From: Acidobacteria bacterium RIFCSPLOWO2_12_FULL_66_21
GTDB taxonomy: Bacteria; Acidobacteriota; Vicinamibacteria; Vicinamibacterales; 2-12-FULL-66-21
DNA length: 64,000 nucleotides
Direction of reading: 5' to 3'
NCBI GenBank assembly: GCA_001767455.1
Contig: MELC01000086.1
Span: forward strand, 1-64,000
Shown here piece after piece: positions 26,934 to 32,862 of this stretch (the first letter of the stretch is position 1; every line of letters begins with the position of its first letter). Under the pieces are notes generated by a model. It made no database searches. It saw nothing but the letters and a program-made list of their open reading frames with translations, and was not told where the DNA came from. Position numbers and translations under genes: made by a program.

Positions 26934-26974
26934 CCATGATTCATGGTATTATTACTACCATGACTATTACCATG
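26934..26974. promoter_or_regulatory. Nested palindromic operator over the vapB start codons
   Basis: An AT-rich patch in GC-rich DNA. It contains CCATGA-T-TCATGG (26934-26946), then CATGGTA (26942-26948) and TACCATG (26956-26962) as a perfect 7-bp inverted repeat with 7-base spacer, and a second TACCATG at 26968-26974, 12 bases on. All three candidate vapB ATGs (26936, 26960, 26972) lie inside these half-sites. AbrB-type antitoxins bind such repeats to repress their own operon. Confidence 0.65.
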
Positions 26975-27217
26975 GACGCGGCCGGCCGCCTCGTGATTCC
27001 GAGCGAGATCCGCCGCGAAGCTGCCCTCGAGCCGGGCGCGCCGCTCGAGGTCAGATGCCGCGACGGCGTCATCGAGATCGAGCCGCAGCCGCTCCCGGTC
27101 AAGCTCCAGCGGAAAGGCCGCCTGCTCGTGGCCGCGCCCGTGCGCAGAACGCCGCCGCTTCGCGCAGCCACGGTCGAGCGCACGCGGCGGCGCGTCGCGC
27201 AGGACCGGAGCCGCTGA
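26936..27217 (+). CDS. vapB: AbrB/VapB-type antitoxin
   Basis: SpoVT-AbrB swapped-hairpin DNA-binding antitoxin. From ATG 26960 the protein begins MTITMDAAGRLVIPSEIRRE, the core of the domain (strand, then R-x-VIP-x-EIR). ATG 26936 and 26972 are other starts; none has a clear ribosome-binding site, because all sit inside a palindromic operator. The C-terminal half, rich in Arg and Pro (VRRTPPLRAATVERTRRR), is the expected toxin-binding tail. One base separates it from vapC. Length is 93 residues from the longest start, typical of the family. Confidence 0.82.
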   Translation: MIHGIITTMTITMDAAGRLVIPSEIRREAALEPGAPLEVRCRDGVIEIEPQPLPVKLQRKGRLLVAAPVRRTPPLRAATVERTRRRVAQDRSR

Positions 27218-27218
27218 C

Positions 27219-27656
27219 GTGCCCCGGTTCGCGCTCGACACGAGCTGCATGGTAGCCGCGGTGTGTTCGTGGCACGAGCGCCACGCTGCCGCCGCGGCGG
27301 AAATCGAACGGCGGCTCGATGACGGCGAGACCCTCGCTGTAGCGGCACACGCGCTCGCCGAAACCTACGCCGTGCTGACCCGACTGCCCGCACCGCACCG
27401 CCTCGCGCCCATCGATGCGTGGACCCTCGTGGAGGCGAACTTCGTGGAGCGCGCGGACGTCGTCGCGCTGGACGGCCCCGCAGCCGTCGCGTTGCTGGCG
27501 TCCCTGCCAGGGGCCGGGATCGCCGGCGGACGGACGTACGACGCCCTGACTGCCCGATGCGCGCAGCAGGCAGTCGCGGGGGCTCTTCTGACCTTCAACT
27601 CGCGTCACTTCGATCCGGCTCCGCCCGGTGTCGCCATCGTCGAACCCGGGGATTGA
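27219..27656 (+). CDS. vapC: VapC-like PIN-domain toxin
   Basis: PIN ribonuclease of 145 residues. The four acidic positions expected of VapC are visible: Asp7 in FALDTSC, Glu48 in ALAETYAVL, Asp108 in TYDALTA, and a further polar cluster at NSRHFD near 127-132. VapC toxins cut tRNA or rRNA and are held by VapB. GTG start one base after vapB, so the pair is an operon. No truncation or frameshift is seen. Confidence 0.87.
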   Translation: MPRFALDTSCMVAAVCSWHERHAAAAAEIERRLDDGETLAVAAHALAETYAVLTRLPAPHRLAPIDAWTLVEANFVERADVVALDGPAAVALLASLPGAGIAGGRTYDALTARCAQQAVAGALLTFNSRHFDPAPPGVAIVEPGD

Positions 27657-27668
27657 CAGCCGGACTCT

Positions 27669-27701
27669 GAATTCACGAATTCACCAATTCACCAATTCAC
27701 G
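27669..27701. repeat. Short tandem repeat, TTCACCAA unit
   Basis: Three to four imperfect copies of an 8-10-base unit (ATTCACGA, ATTCACCA, ATTCACGG) fill the 55-base gap between vapC and the HAD-like gene. It belongs with the other short-unit spacer repeats of the window and stands out as AT-rich. No gene. Confidence 0.7.
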
Positions 27702-27711
27702 GACTTCGATC

Positions 27712-28506
27712 ATGCCCCTCCGCATCGGCTTCGACATGGACGGCGTCCTCGCCGACTTCGCGTCCGCGTTTCTGGAGATCGAAACGCGGCTGCTTGGGCC
27801 CGACGCGCATATCAGCGCGGATCGGCCGGAAGTTGAAGAAGAAAGGGAGTCAGCAGGCAGCAGGCAGCAGGCAGCTGGCAGCGAGAACGAAGCAGGCAGC
27901 AGGCAGCAGGCAGCTGGCAGTGAGACCGAGGACACGAAGGAAGACACGAAGACTGACGGGAATACAGAAGCCGAGGGTCCGAGCCCGCGCGAGTTGAGGC
28001 GCCAGCGGGACGCGATCTGGAACGCGATCCGAACGACGCCGGGCTTCTGGGAAGGCTTGAAGCCGATCGAAGAAGGCGCGGTCCGGCGTATCCACGAGAT
28101 GATGCTGCGCCACCGGTGGGAAGTCTTCTTCATCACCCAGCGCCCCGCCACTGACGGGGACACCGTGCAGCGCCAGACGCAACACTGGCTGGTCGAGCAG
28201 GGCTTCGACCTGCCGAGCGTCCTCGTGCTCGGTGGCTCGCGCGGCGCCGCCGCTGGCGCGCTTCGCCTGGATTACCACGTGGACGACAGCCCGCAGAATT
28301 GCCTCGACGTCATCGCCGAATCGAGCGTAAAGCCGATCCTGATCGCTCCGGACGCGGACGACAAGATCGTCGCCAGCGCACGCAAACTCGGGATCGGTAG
28401 CGCGCGCTCCATCTCTGTGTGTTTGGACATCCTCGAAGAGGCGACCACCGTACGCGCAGAACCACGCCTGCTGGCTCGTATTGCCGCTCTGGTGGGGTGG
28501 AAATAA
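27712..28506 (+). CDS. HAD-like phosphatase (NagD/5'-nucleotidase-like) with repeat-encoded linker
   Basis: A 264-residue protein starting at ATG 27712. FDMDGVLADF at 7-16 is HAD motif I with nucleophile Asp8 and Asp10; FFITQRPATDGD near 143-155 matches the 5'(3')-deoxyribonucleotidase-like motif II (Thr); DYHVDDSPQN near 185 gives motif IV acids. Substrate unknown. Residues about 43-90 are a low-complexity polar linker holding two copies of AGSRQQAAGSE followed by EDTKEDTKTDG. The DNA there is the same repeat that fills spacers elsewhere, so the linker looks inserted. Neighbours are vapBC upstream and a repeat block downstream. Confidence 0.75.
   Translation: MPLRIGFDMDGVLADFASAFLEIETRLLGPDAHISADRPEVEEERESAGSRQQAAGSENEAGSRQQAAGSETEDTKEDTKTDGNTEAEGPSPRELRRQRDAIWNAIRTTPGFWEGLKPIEEGAVRRIHEMMLRHRWEVFFITQRPATDGDTVQRQTQHWLVEQGFDLPSVLVLGGSRGAAAGALRLDYHVDDSPQNCLDVIAESSVKPILIAPDADDKIVASARKLGIGSARSISVCLDILEEATTVRAEPRLLARIAALVGWK
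27851..27955. repeat. GCAGGCAG and GACACGAAG repeats inside the HAD-like gene
   Basis: Two nearly identical blocks of (GCAGGCA)n ending in GCAGCTGGCAG (27851-27882 and 27890-27920) are followed by two GACACGAAG units (27930-27954). The first unit also fills 31221-31430, the second 59991-60028, both non-coding. Total insert length keeps the frame open. Confidence 0.85.
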
Positions 28507-28511
28507 GGAAG

Positions 28512-28556
28512 TTTCCAGCTTCCAGCTTCCAGTTCCCAGCTTCCAGTTCCCAGTCC
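28512..28556. repeat. TTCCAGC tandem repeat after the HAD-like gene
   Basis: Six degenerate copies of a 7-8-base unit (TTCCAGC/TTCCAGT/TTCCCAGC) begin six bases after the HAD-like stop. The same unit occurs at 35584, 36181, 38753 and 54096. The gap 28557-28639 holds nothing else recognisable. Confidence 0.8.
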
Positions 28557-28639
28557 CCGCATCCCAAGCCCAACGCTCATGTCAGGAGGGCGGAGCCTCG
28601 CCGATCCGTGAGCGCTGTCAGGGTGGGTTGGAAGTTGCG

Positions 28640-29386
28640 TCAGTGCTGCGCGTGAAGGGCGTGCGCGAGCAGCGAGAGCAGATCCGCTGGGACAAAGGGC
28701 TGGGGGAGGACTCGCACGTGCCGGTCCGCGAGGTGCCGCTGGCGCTCCGCGTTCAGCGAGGCCGGGTCCGCGAGCGCCACCAGCGGGATGCCGGCCGTCA
28801 CCGGATCGGACTCGATCAACTCGAGCACCCACCACATCGACGGCTTCGACCGCTCTCGCAGATCCACGACCGCGAGATCCGCGCCGCTCTCCTTCGCTGC
28901 CCGGATGGTCGCCTTCGCATCGGTGACCAGCCGAATCTGGTAGCCCGCGCCGCTCAACGCTTCGCTGACGGTGGCGTTCAGCTTGGCATCCGCGCTCACG
29001 ACGAGCACGCGGAACGGGAGCTCCTCGATGGACAGCGCGCCGCCACAGAGCTGCGCGACCCCCTGCATCGCGGCGGCCGAGACGCTCGTGAACATGACGC
29101 CAACGGCATACGCGGGCTGTTTGAGCACCGCCCCGCCGGGCAGCTCGATGGTCATCCTCTCGCACCGCACGACGCGTCCCGTCAACTCGATTTGACGCGC
29201 GTCCACATCGAGGACGACGGGACCCTGCGCGCCGACGGGAAGCTCACGCAGCACACGTACAAGCGCGCCCGTGGCGCTCACGTTCAAGAGGTCGCCCGTT
29301 GCGGTGTTCACACGGGCGCGAACCCCGGATACAGGTACCCGGACAGATCGAACGAGTCGCGGTGATGCCCGCTGGGGAGAAGGCAT
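28640..29386 (-). CDS. PilZ domain fused to response-regulator receiver-like domain
   Basis: A 248-residue two-domain protein. Residues about 10-115 look like PilZ (RSVRVPVSG, LLNVSATGALVRV, VVRCERM), the family that binds cyclic di-GMP; the RxxxR and D/NxSxxG motifs are partly met (NVSATGA), so binding is plausible. Residues about 125-248 are receiver-like: FRVLVVSADAKLNATVSEAL, AVVDLRERSKPSMWWVLELI, and PQPFVPADLL. The phosphoacceptor region reads LAVVDLRE with an Asp. No output DNA-binding domain and no partner kinase next to it. Starts at ATG 29386 without a clear ribosome-binding site. Possible role is motility or surface signalling; inferred. Confidence 0.72.
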   Translation of the reverse strand: MPSPQRASPRLVRSVRVPVSGVRARVNTATGDLLNVSATGALVRVLRELPVGAQGPVVLDVDARQIELTGRVVRCERMTIELPGGAVLKQPAYAVGVMFTSVSAAAMQGVAQLCGGALSIEELPFRVLVVSADAKLNATVSEALSGAGYQIRLVTDAKATIRAAKESGADLAVVDLRERSKPSMWWVLELIESDPVTAGIPLVALADPASLNAERQRHLADRHVRVLPQPFVPADLLSLLAHALHAQH

Positions 29387-29414
29387 TGGTGTATGGTGTG
29401 CCGGTTCGGACAGT

Positions 29415-29630
29415 CTATCTCATCCATGCGGGCGCCGTAAACGCCGGCCCTGAAAGGCCCGGCCCACGTGAACACCGGCCCGCCCTGAGCTTAAGATTAG
29501 TCGAAGGCTCCTGGCGCTCGCCGAAACGCCGCGGTACCCGCTCGAGTTCATGCCCGAGTTGCGCAGGCGACGCGAGATCTTGAGCGAGGCGAATGAGGCG
29601 CCTGCGCTTGATCGGACCCCAGGAGGGCAT
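29415..29630 (-). pseudogene. hicA: Decayed HicA toxin gene
   Basis: Begins with ATG 29630, sharing its A with the hicB stop (TGATG), the normal linkage of hicB and hicA. The first 13 residues, MPSWGPIKRRRLI, match HicA N-termini, but the rest of the 71-residue frame does not: there is no Gly-x-His-active-site segment, and the last 20 codons run into a REP-like palindrome. I read it as a remnant after an internal deletion and frame change. If so, the HicB gene lacks a working toxin. Confidence 0.5.
29443..29468. repeat. REP-like palindrome, family K
   Basis: GCCGGCCCTGAAAGG then CCCGGCCCACGT forms an imperfect inverted repeat. A close copy lies at 32792-32818 in the same orientation, ending CCTACGT. 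It overlaps the decayed 3' end of hicA. Confidence 0.6.
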
Positions 29631-29869
29631 CAGCCAGCGCGGCGAACTCTGACGATCGCCTTGCCGAGGGGCGGAACGTCCATGCCTCGCGCAACCCGCA
29701 CCAGGATCCATTCCTCGATGACTTCCGCCAGCTCGCGTCGGCAGGCTTCAAGCGTCGGGCCGGTGGCGACGACTCCCCTGAGGCCCCGGACCGTCGCGAC
29801 AAATGTGCCGTCATCGACGAAGCGGTATTGGGCGCGATCCGACGCCGCGGCAACGTACTGGCTGACCAT
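29630..29869 (-). CDS. hicB: HicB-family antitoxin
   Basis: A 79-residue protein with the HicB partial RNase-H-like fold: YRFVDDGTFVATVRGLRGVVATG, then TLEACRRELAEVIEEWILVR. In the family these are two strands, the G-T-x-EEA-like turn and the helix. It lacks a C-terminal helix-turn-helix or RHH domain, so it is of the short HicB type. ATG 29869. It is divergent to the truncated Uma2 gene. Its presumed toxin partner looks decayed. Confidence 0.72.
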   Translation of the reverse strand: MVSQYVAAASDRAQYRFVDDGTFVATVRGLRGVVATGPTLEACRRELAEVIEEWILVRVARGMDVPPLGKAIVRVRRAG

Positions 29870-29892
29870 CTCGTCACATTCTGCCGCACGAC

Positions 29893-30237
29893 GCTATTTC
29901 GACCCGCCTCGAGGCGCAGCCACCGGGAGCGGTGTTTGTGGCCCCCTTCGATGTCGTCTTTTCCGACCTCGATGTGGTCGAACCGGATCTGCTCTATGTC
30001 TCGCGCGAGCGGCGCCATGTGGTCACCGAGGCACATGTCCAGGGGCCGCCCGATCTGGTCGTGGAGGTGCTCTCACCCGGAACCCGCAAGACCGATGAGT
30101 TGACGAAACGCAAGCCGTACGAGCGTTTCGGCGTGGCGGAATACTGGGTCGTCGATCCCGAGTTGGAAACGATCAAGATCTACCGGCGTGAGCCTGTCGG
30201 AGGGGCCTTCGCGCGTCTCGCGGAACTGCAGGCGTGA
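29893..30237 (+). pseudogene. Uma2-family (DUF820) endonuclease fragment, 5'-truncated
   Basis: The visible frame encodes AVFVAPFDVVFSDLDVVEPDL, the middle of the Uma2 fold, and [20 protein letters not shown], which carries the PD-(D/E)xK-type acidic and Lys residues, then [15 protein letters not shown] to the normal end. About 60-80 N-terminal residues of a usual 180-190 are missing; the frame runs into the divergent hicB at its 5' side with no plausible start except an internal GTG at 29932 (101 residues). A fragment left by a rearrangement is the simplest reading. Confidence 0.7.
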
Positions 30238-30253
30238 GATAATCACCCTTCAC

Positions 30254-31135
30254 ATGAAAGGCATCATCCTCGCCGGCGGTTCCGGCACACGCTTGTACCC
30301 GCTGACGCGCGTCGTCAGCAAGCAGCTCCTGCCGGTCTACGACAAGCCGATGGTGTACTACCCGCTGTCGACGCTGATGCTGGCCGGCATCCGTGAGGTC
30401 CTCGTCATTTCAACCCCGGAGGACATCCCGCGGTTCCAGGACCTGCTCGGCGACGGCAGCCAGTGGGGCGTTCATTTCGAGTACGCGGAGCAGGCCGAGC
30501 CCAACGGCCTCGCGCAGGCGTTCGTCATCGGCGCGCGGTTCATCGGGGCCGGCGGCGTGTGCCTCGTGCTCGGCGACAACCTCTTCTACGGCGACAGCCT
30601 GACGACGATGCTGCATCGCGCCGCCGCGCAGCCGTCAGGCGCGACGATCTTCGGCTACTACGTCAGCGACCCCGAACGCTACGGCGTCGCCGAAGTGGAC
30701 GGCGAGGGACACGTCGTGAGCATCGAGGAGAAGCCCGCGGCGCCGAAGTCGAACTTCGCCGTCACCGGCCTGTACTTCTACGACAACGACGTCGTCGAGA
30801 TCGCGCGAAACCTGAAGCCGTCCGCGCGAGGCGAGTACGAGATCACCGATGTCAACATCGCGTACCTGAGGAAGCGCGCGCTGCGGATGGAGTTGATGGG
30901 CCGCGGGATGGCGTGGCTGGATACCGGCACGCACGAGTCGCTGCACGACGCCTCCAGCTTCATCGAGACAATCGAGAAGCGACAGGGACTGAAGATCGCC
31001 TGCCCGGAGGAGATCGCCTTCCGCATGGGATACATCGACGCGGAGGCCACCATGCGCCTCGCGGAACCGCTGAAGACCACCTCGTACGGGCAGTACCTGA
31101 TCAAGATGATCGCGATGACGAGAAGGAGCTCCTGA
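30254..31135 (+). CDS. rfbA: Glucose-1-phosphate thymidylyltransferase
   Basis: Makes dTDP-glucose from dTTP and glucose-1-phosphate, the first step to dTDP-rhamnose and other 6-deoxy sugars. The 293-residue enzyme starts at ATG 30254 (the frame is open from 30188). [11 protein letters not shown] at 8-18 is the nucleotide loop, LGDNLFYG near 108 holds the metal Asp, [12 protein letters not shown] and the [10 protein letters not shown] substrate segment near 222 follow. No rfbB, rfbC or rfbD is next to it. Followed by a 300-base repeat block. Confidence 0.95.
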   Translation: MKGIILAGGSGTRLYPLTRVVSKQLLPVYDKPMVYYPLSTLMLAGIREVLVISTPEDIPRFQDLLGDGSQWGVHFEYAEQAEPNGLAQAFVIGARFIGAGGVCLVLGDNLFYGDSLTTMLHRAAAQPSGATIFGYYVSDPERYGVAEVDGEGHVVSIEEKPAAPKSNFAVTGLYFYDNDVVEIARNLKPSARGEYEITDVNIAYLRKRALRMELMGRGMAWLDTGTHESLHDASSFIETIEKRQGLKIACPEEIAFRMGYIDAEATMRLAEPLKTTSYGQYLIKMIAMTRRSS

Positions 31136-31438
31136 CCGCAGCTCGCCTGCCCCGCCGTAGCGCAACGCGCGAAGGCGGGTGGCTCGTGGCTCGCAGCTCG
31201 TGGATCGCGCTGTCCCGGAAAAGCAGGCAGCTGGCAGCAGGCAGCGGGCAGCAGACAGTATGCGGTAGGCAGTAGGCAGTGGATCACGCTGTCCCGCAGA
31301 AAAGCTGGCAGCAGGCAGCAGGCAGCTGGCAGCGGATCACGCTGCAACGCAGCAGGCAGCAGGCAGCAGGCAGTAGATCACGCTGTCCCGCTGCACGGGC
31401 AGCACGCAGCAGGCAGTGGATCACGCTGTCAAGCTGGG
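31136..31438. repeat. Composite short-unit repeat block
   Basis: A non-coding stretch between rfbA and the HEPN gene. It starts with a CGCCGTAGCGCAACGCGCG palindrome-like patch (about 31150-31170), then GGCTCGTG units (31178-31206), then five rounds of a composite module: (GCAGGCAG)n or (GTAGGCA)n followed by GGATCACGCTGTCCCG (near 31201, 31281, 31334, 31375 and 31417). Spacing between modules varies (40-80 bases), so this is not a CRISPR. The same joined units occur inverted at 61391-61428. Confidence 0.85.
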
Positions 31439-31849
31439 CTACGGGAGGACGGCTGGCGCGACGATGCCGATGGTGAACTGCGCGGCGCCGCGCGCGCGTT
31501 CGGCGTCTGCTTTCGCGTAGAAGTTCGACGGTGTGAGGTCCTCGGTGCCGTCGAAAGCAAGCTCGCGGTCCCGGCGCAGCTCCTTCGAAATCGCCGCAAG
31601 ACGCTCGAGGTGCCGCCGGACCGTCTCAGGGAGCCTGTCGCGTTCCGCCTCCAGAACGGCCGACATATCATGGATTCGCGGCGGCGCGACGCCGTGGGCC
31701 CGCAACAGACCCTTCAGCGCCAGCTCCACCACCTCCTGGGATTCGCGGACGACATCCGCCCAGCATTGCCCGTCGAAGAGGACGTCGAGCGCGCGCACGC
31801 GCACGGCGGCACGGCGCACGTAATCGGCCGCGAGCTCCGGATTTCTCAC
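31439..31849 (-). CDS. HEPN-domain protein (toxin of MNT/HEPN pair)
   Basis: A 136-residue helical protein. QCWADVVRESQEVVELALKGLL and LRAHGVAPPRIHDMSAVLEAE are the HEPN (PF05168-type) helices with the conserved His-Asp. GTG 31849 overlaps the stop of the nucleotidyltransferase gene upstream as GTGA. HEPN/MNT pairs act as toxin-antitoxin systems or as nucleotidyltransferase complexes. It is a different HEPN subclass from the HepT at 26433, lacking its RxxxxHxY motif. Confidence 0.75.
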   Translation of the reverse strand: MRNPELAADYVRRAAVRVRALDVLFDGQCWADVVRESQEVVELALKGLLRAHGVAPPRIHDMSAVLEAERDRLPETVRRHLERLAAISKELRRDRELAFDGTEDLTPSNFYAKADAERARGAAQFTIGIVAPAVLP

Positions 31850-32406
31850 GCCGCCTCCGTGGTGGTCCAGTACGGCTGCCCGTGCGCCGTGCGTCGGACC
31901 AGCCGCCCGCCCGCAATCGCGCGCCTGATCCCGACGAGCGTCCGCGACAGCGCGTAATCGCGCTCGAAGAGTACAATCCCATCCAGCGCGATCTCCGGCC
32001 AGAGGCCGCCGGTCACCTGGCCGGCATCGGGCATCCGCACGATCTGCACCTGCACCGGATGCCCCTCCCACGATAGCGACGCCTCGTCGGCCTTCCGGTA
32101 CGTCGATCGCGTGAGCGCCGCCGAGGGGTTGAGGATGACGAGCACATCCACGTCGGATTCGCGCGTCGCCTCGCCACGGGCCCACGAGCCGTACACCACC
32201 ACGCCGGCCAGGGCCTCGCCGAACGCGGCGCTCGCCCACGCCAGGATCGCCGGCGCCTCCGACGCGCCGTCCAGCGGCCGATCCGCGAGGCGGCGCACGC
32301 AGTACTCATTCAGCGACACCCCGGCCCCTCGGGCGGCCCGCTTCAGGGCGCCGTGGAGGGCGGGAGGGGTCCGCAGCACGAAACGGCCGGACGGGCTCGA
32401 GGTCAT
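31846..32406 (-). CDS. RHH-like domain fused to MNT nucleotidyltransferase (antitoxin)
   Basis: A 186-residue two-domain protein. Residues about 8-42 (RFVLRTPPALHGALKRAARG and SLNEYCVRRLADR) match the ribbon-helix-helix segment found at the end of HicB-like and Arc-type proteins: a strand, then two helices. Residues about 68-160 are an MNT nucleotidyltransferase with YGSWARGEATRESDVDVLV, a canonical GSx10DxD. Linked by a four-base overlap to a HEPN gene. A DNA-binding antitoxin able both to repress and to AMPylate would be unusual; the fusion is seen directly, the function inferred. Confidence 0.75.
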   Translation of the reverse strand: MTSSPSGRFVLRTPPALHGALKRAARGAGVSLNEYCVRRLADRPLDGASEAPAILAWASAAFGEALAGVVVYGSWARGEATRESDVDVLVILNPSAALTRSTYRKADEASLSWEGHPVQVQIVRMPDAGQVTGGLWPEIALDGIVLFERDYALSRTLVGIRRAIAGGRLVRRTAHGQPYWTTTEAA

Positions 32407-32410
32407 AGTA

Positions 32411-32760
32411 TCACCGCTGATTCAAGATGATACTACAAACGGGTGCTGGGCGCTGGGTGGTCTCATCGACGCCGTCGTTGTCGGTGTCCGTCAGGAGGTA
32501 GATGTTCAGCCGGTCTCGCTGTCTCGCATTCAATGCGGTGACATCGGCGGTGATCCGCAGGGTCACGGAATGACGTTGCGTGACGAGCGGAACGAGCCGT
32601 CCCCATTGCCGCGCAGCCATGCGACTCGGTTCGACTGCGCCGACACGATCAGATCGATCTGCCCGTCCTCGTCGAAATCGCCGGCCGCGATTGAATGAAA
32701 CGCATAGAAGCCATGTGTTGACAACCCCGCTGCTGCCCGGGCTATCAGTGCGGCTGGCGG
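32411..32760 (-). pseudogene. FG-GAP/VCBS repeat protein remnant
   Basis: Two overlapping frames hold pieces of one gene. The upstream piece encodes FYAFHSIAAGDFDEDGQIDL followed by VAWLRGNGDGSF, one FG-GAP/VCBS calcium-binding repeat, and then stops. The downstream piece, in another frame (32411-32620), reads VTLRITADVTALNARQRDRL and LLTDTDNDGVDET. No signal peptide or start is visible. A frameshifted, 5'-deleted remnant of a secreted beta-propeller protein is likely. Confidence 0.5.
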
Positions 32761-32790
32761 AGATTTTTGCGCCGCCGTCTTGAAGATTCC

Positions 32791-32853
32791 CGCCGGGCCT
32801 GAGAGGCCCGGCCTACGTCCGAGCACCCAGCACCGAGCACCCAGTACCCAGCA
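32791..32853. repeat. REP-like palindrome plus GCACCCA units
   Basis: CGCCGGGCCTGAG/AGGCCCGGCC (32791-32813), a second copy of the palindrome at 29443, is followed by four GCACCCA or GCACCGA units (32821-32853), the repeat seen as TCAGCACC at 36848-36984 and 47770-47815. It lies just past the kinase stop and could act as its terminator. Confidence 0.65.
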
Positions 32854-32862
32854 CCGTGGCGA

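Noticed and set aside
26936-26974. Short peptide or attenuator before vapB
   Set aside because: The repeated ATGs are all in the vapB frame and are explained as operator half-sites.
31207-31435. Regularly recurring GGATCACGCTGTCCCG units that look like CRISPR repeats
   Set aside because: Spacing is 40-80 bases and irregular, the unit varies, and spacers are themselves GCAGGCAG repeats. No cas genes.
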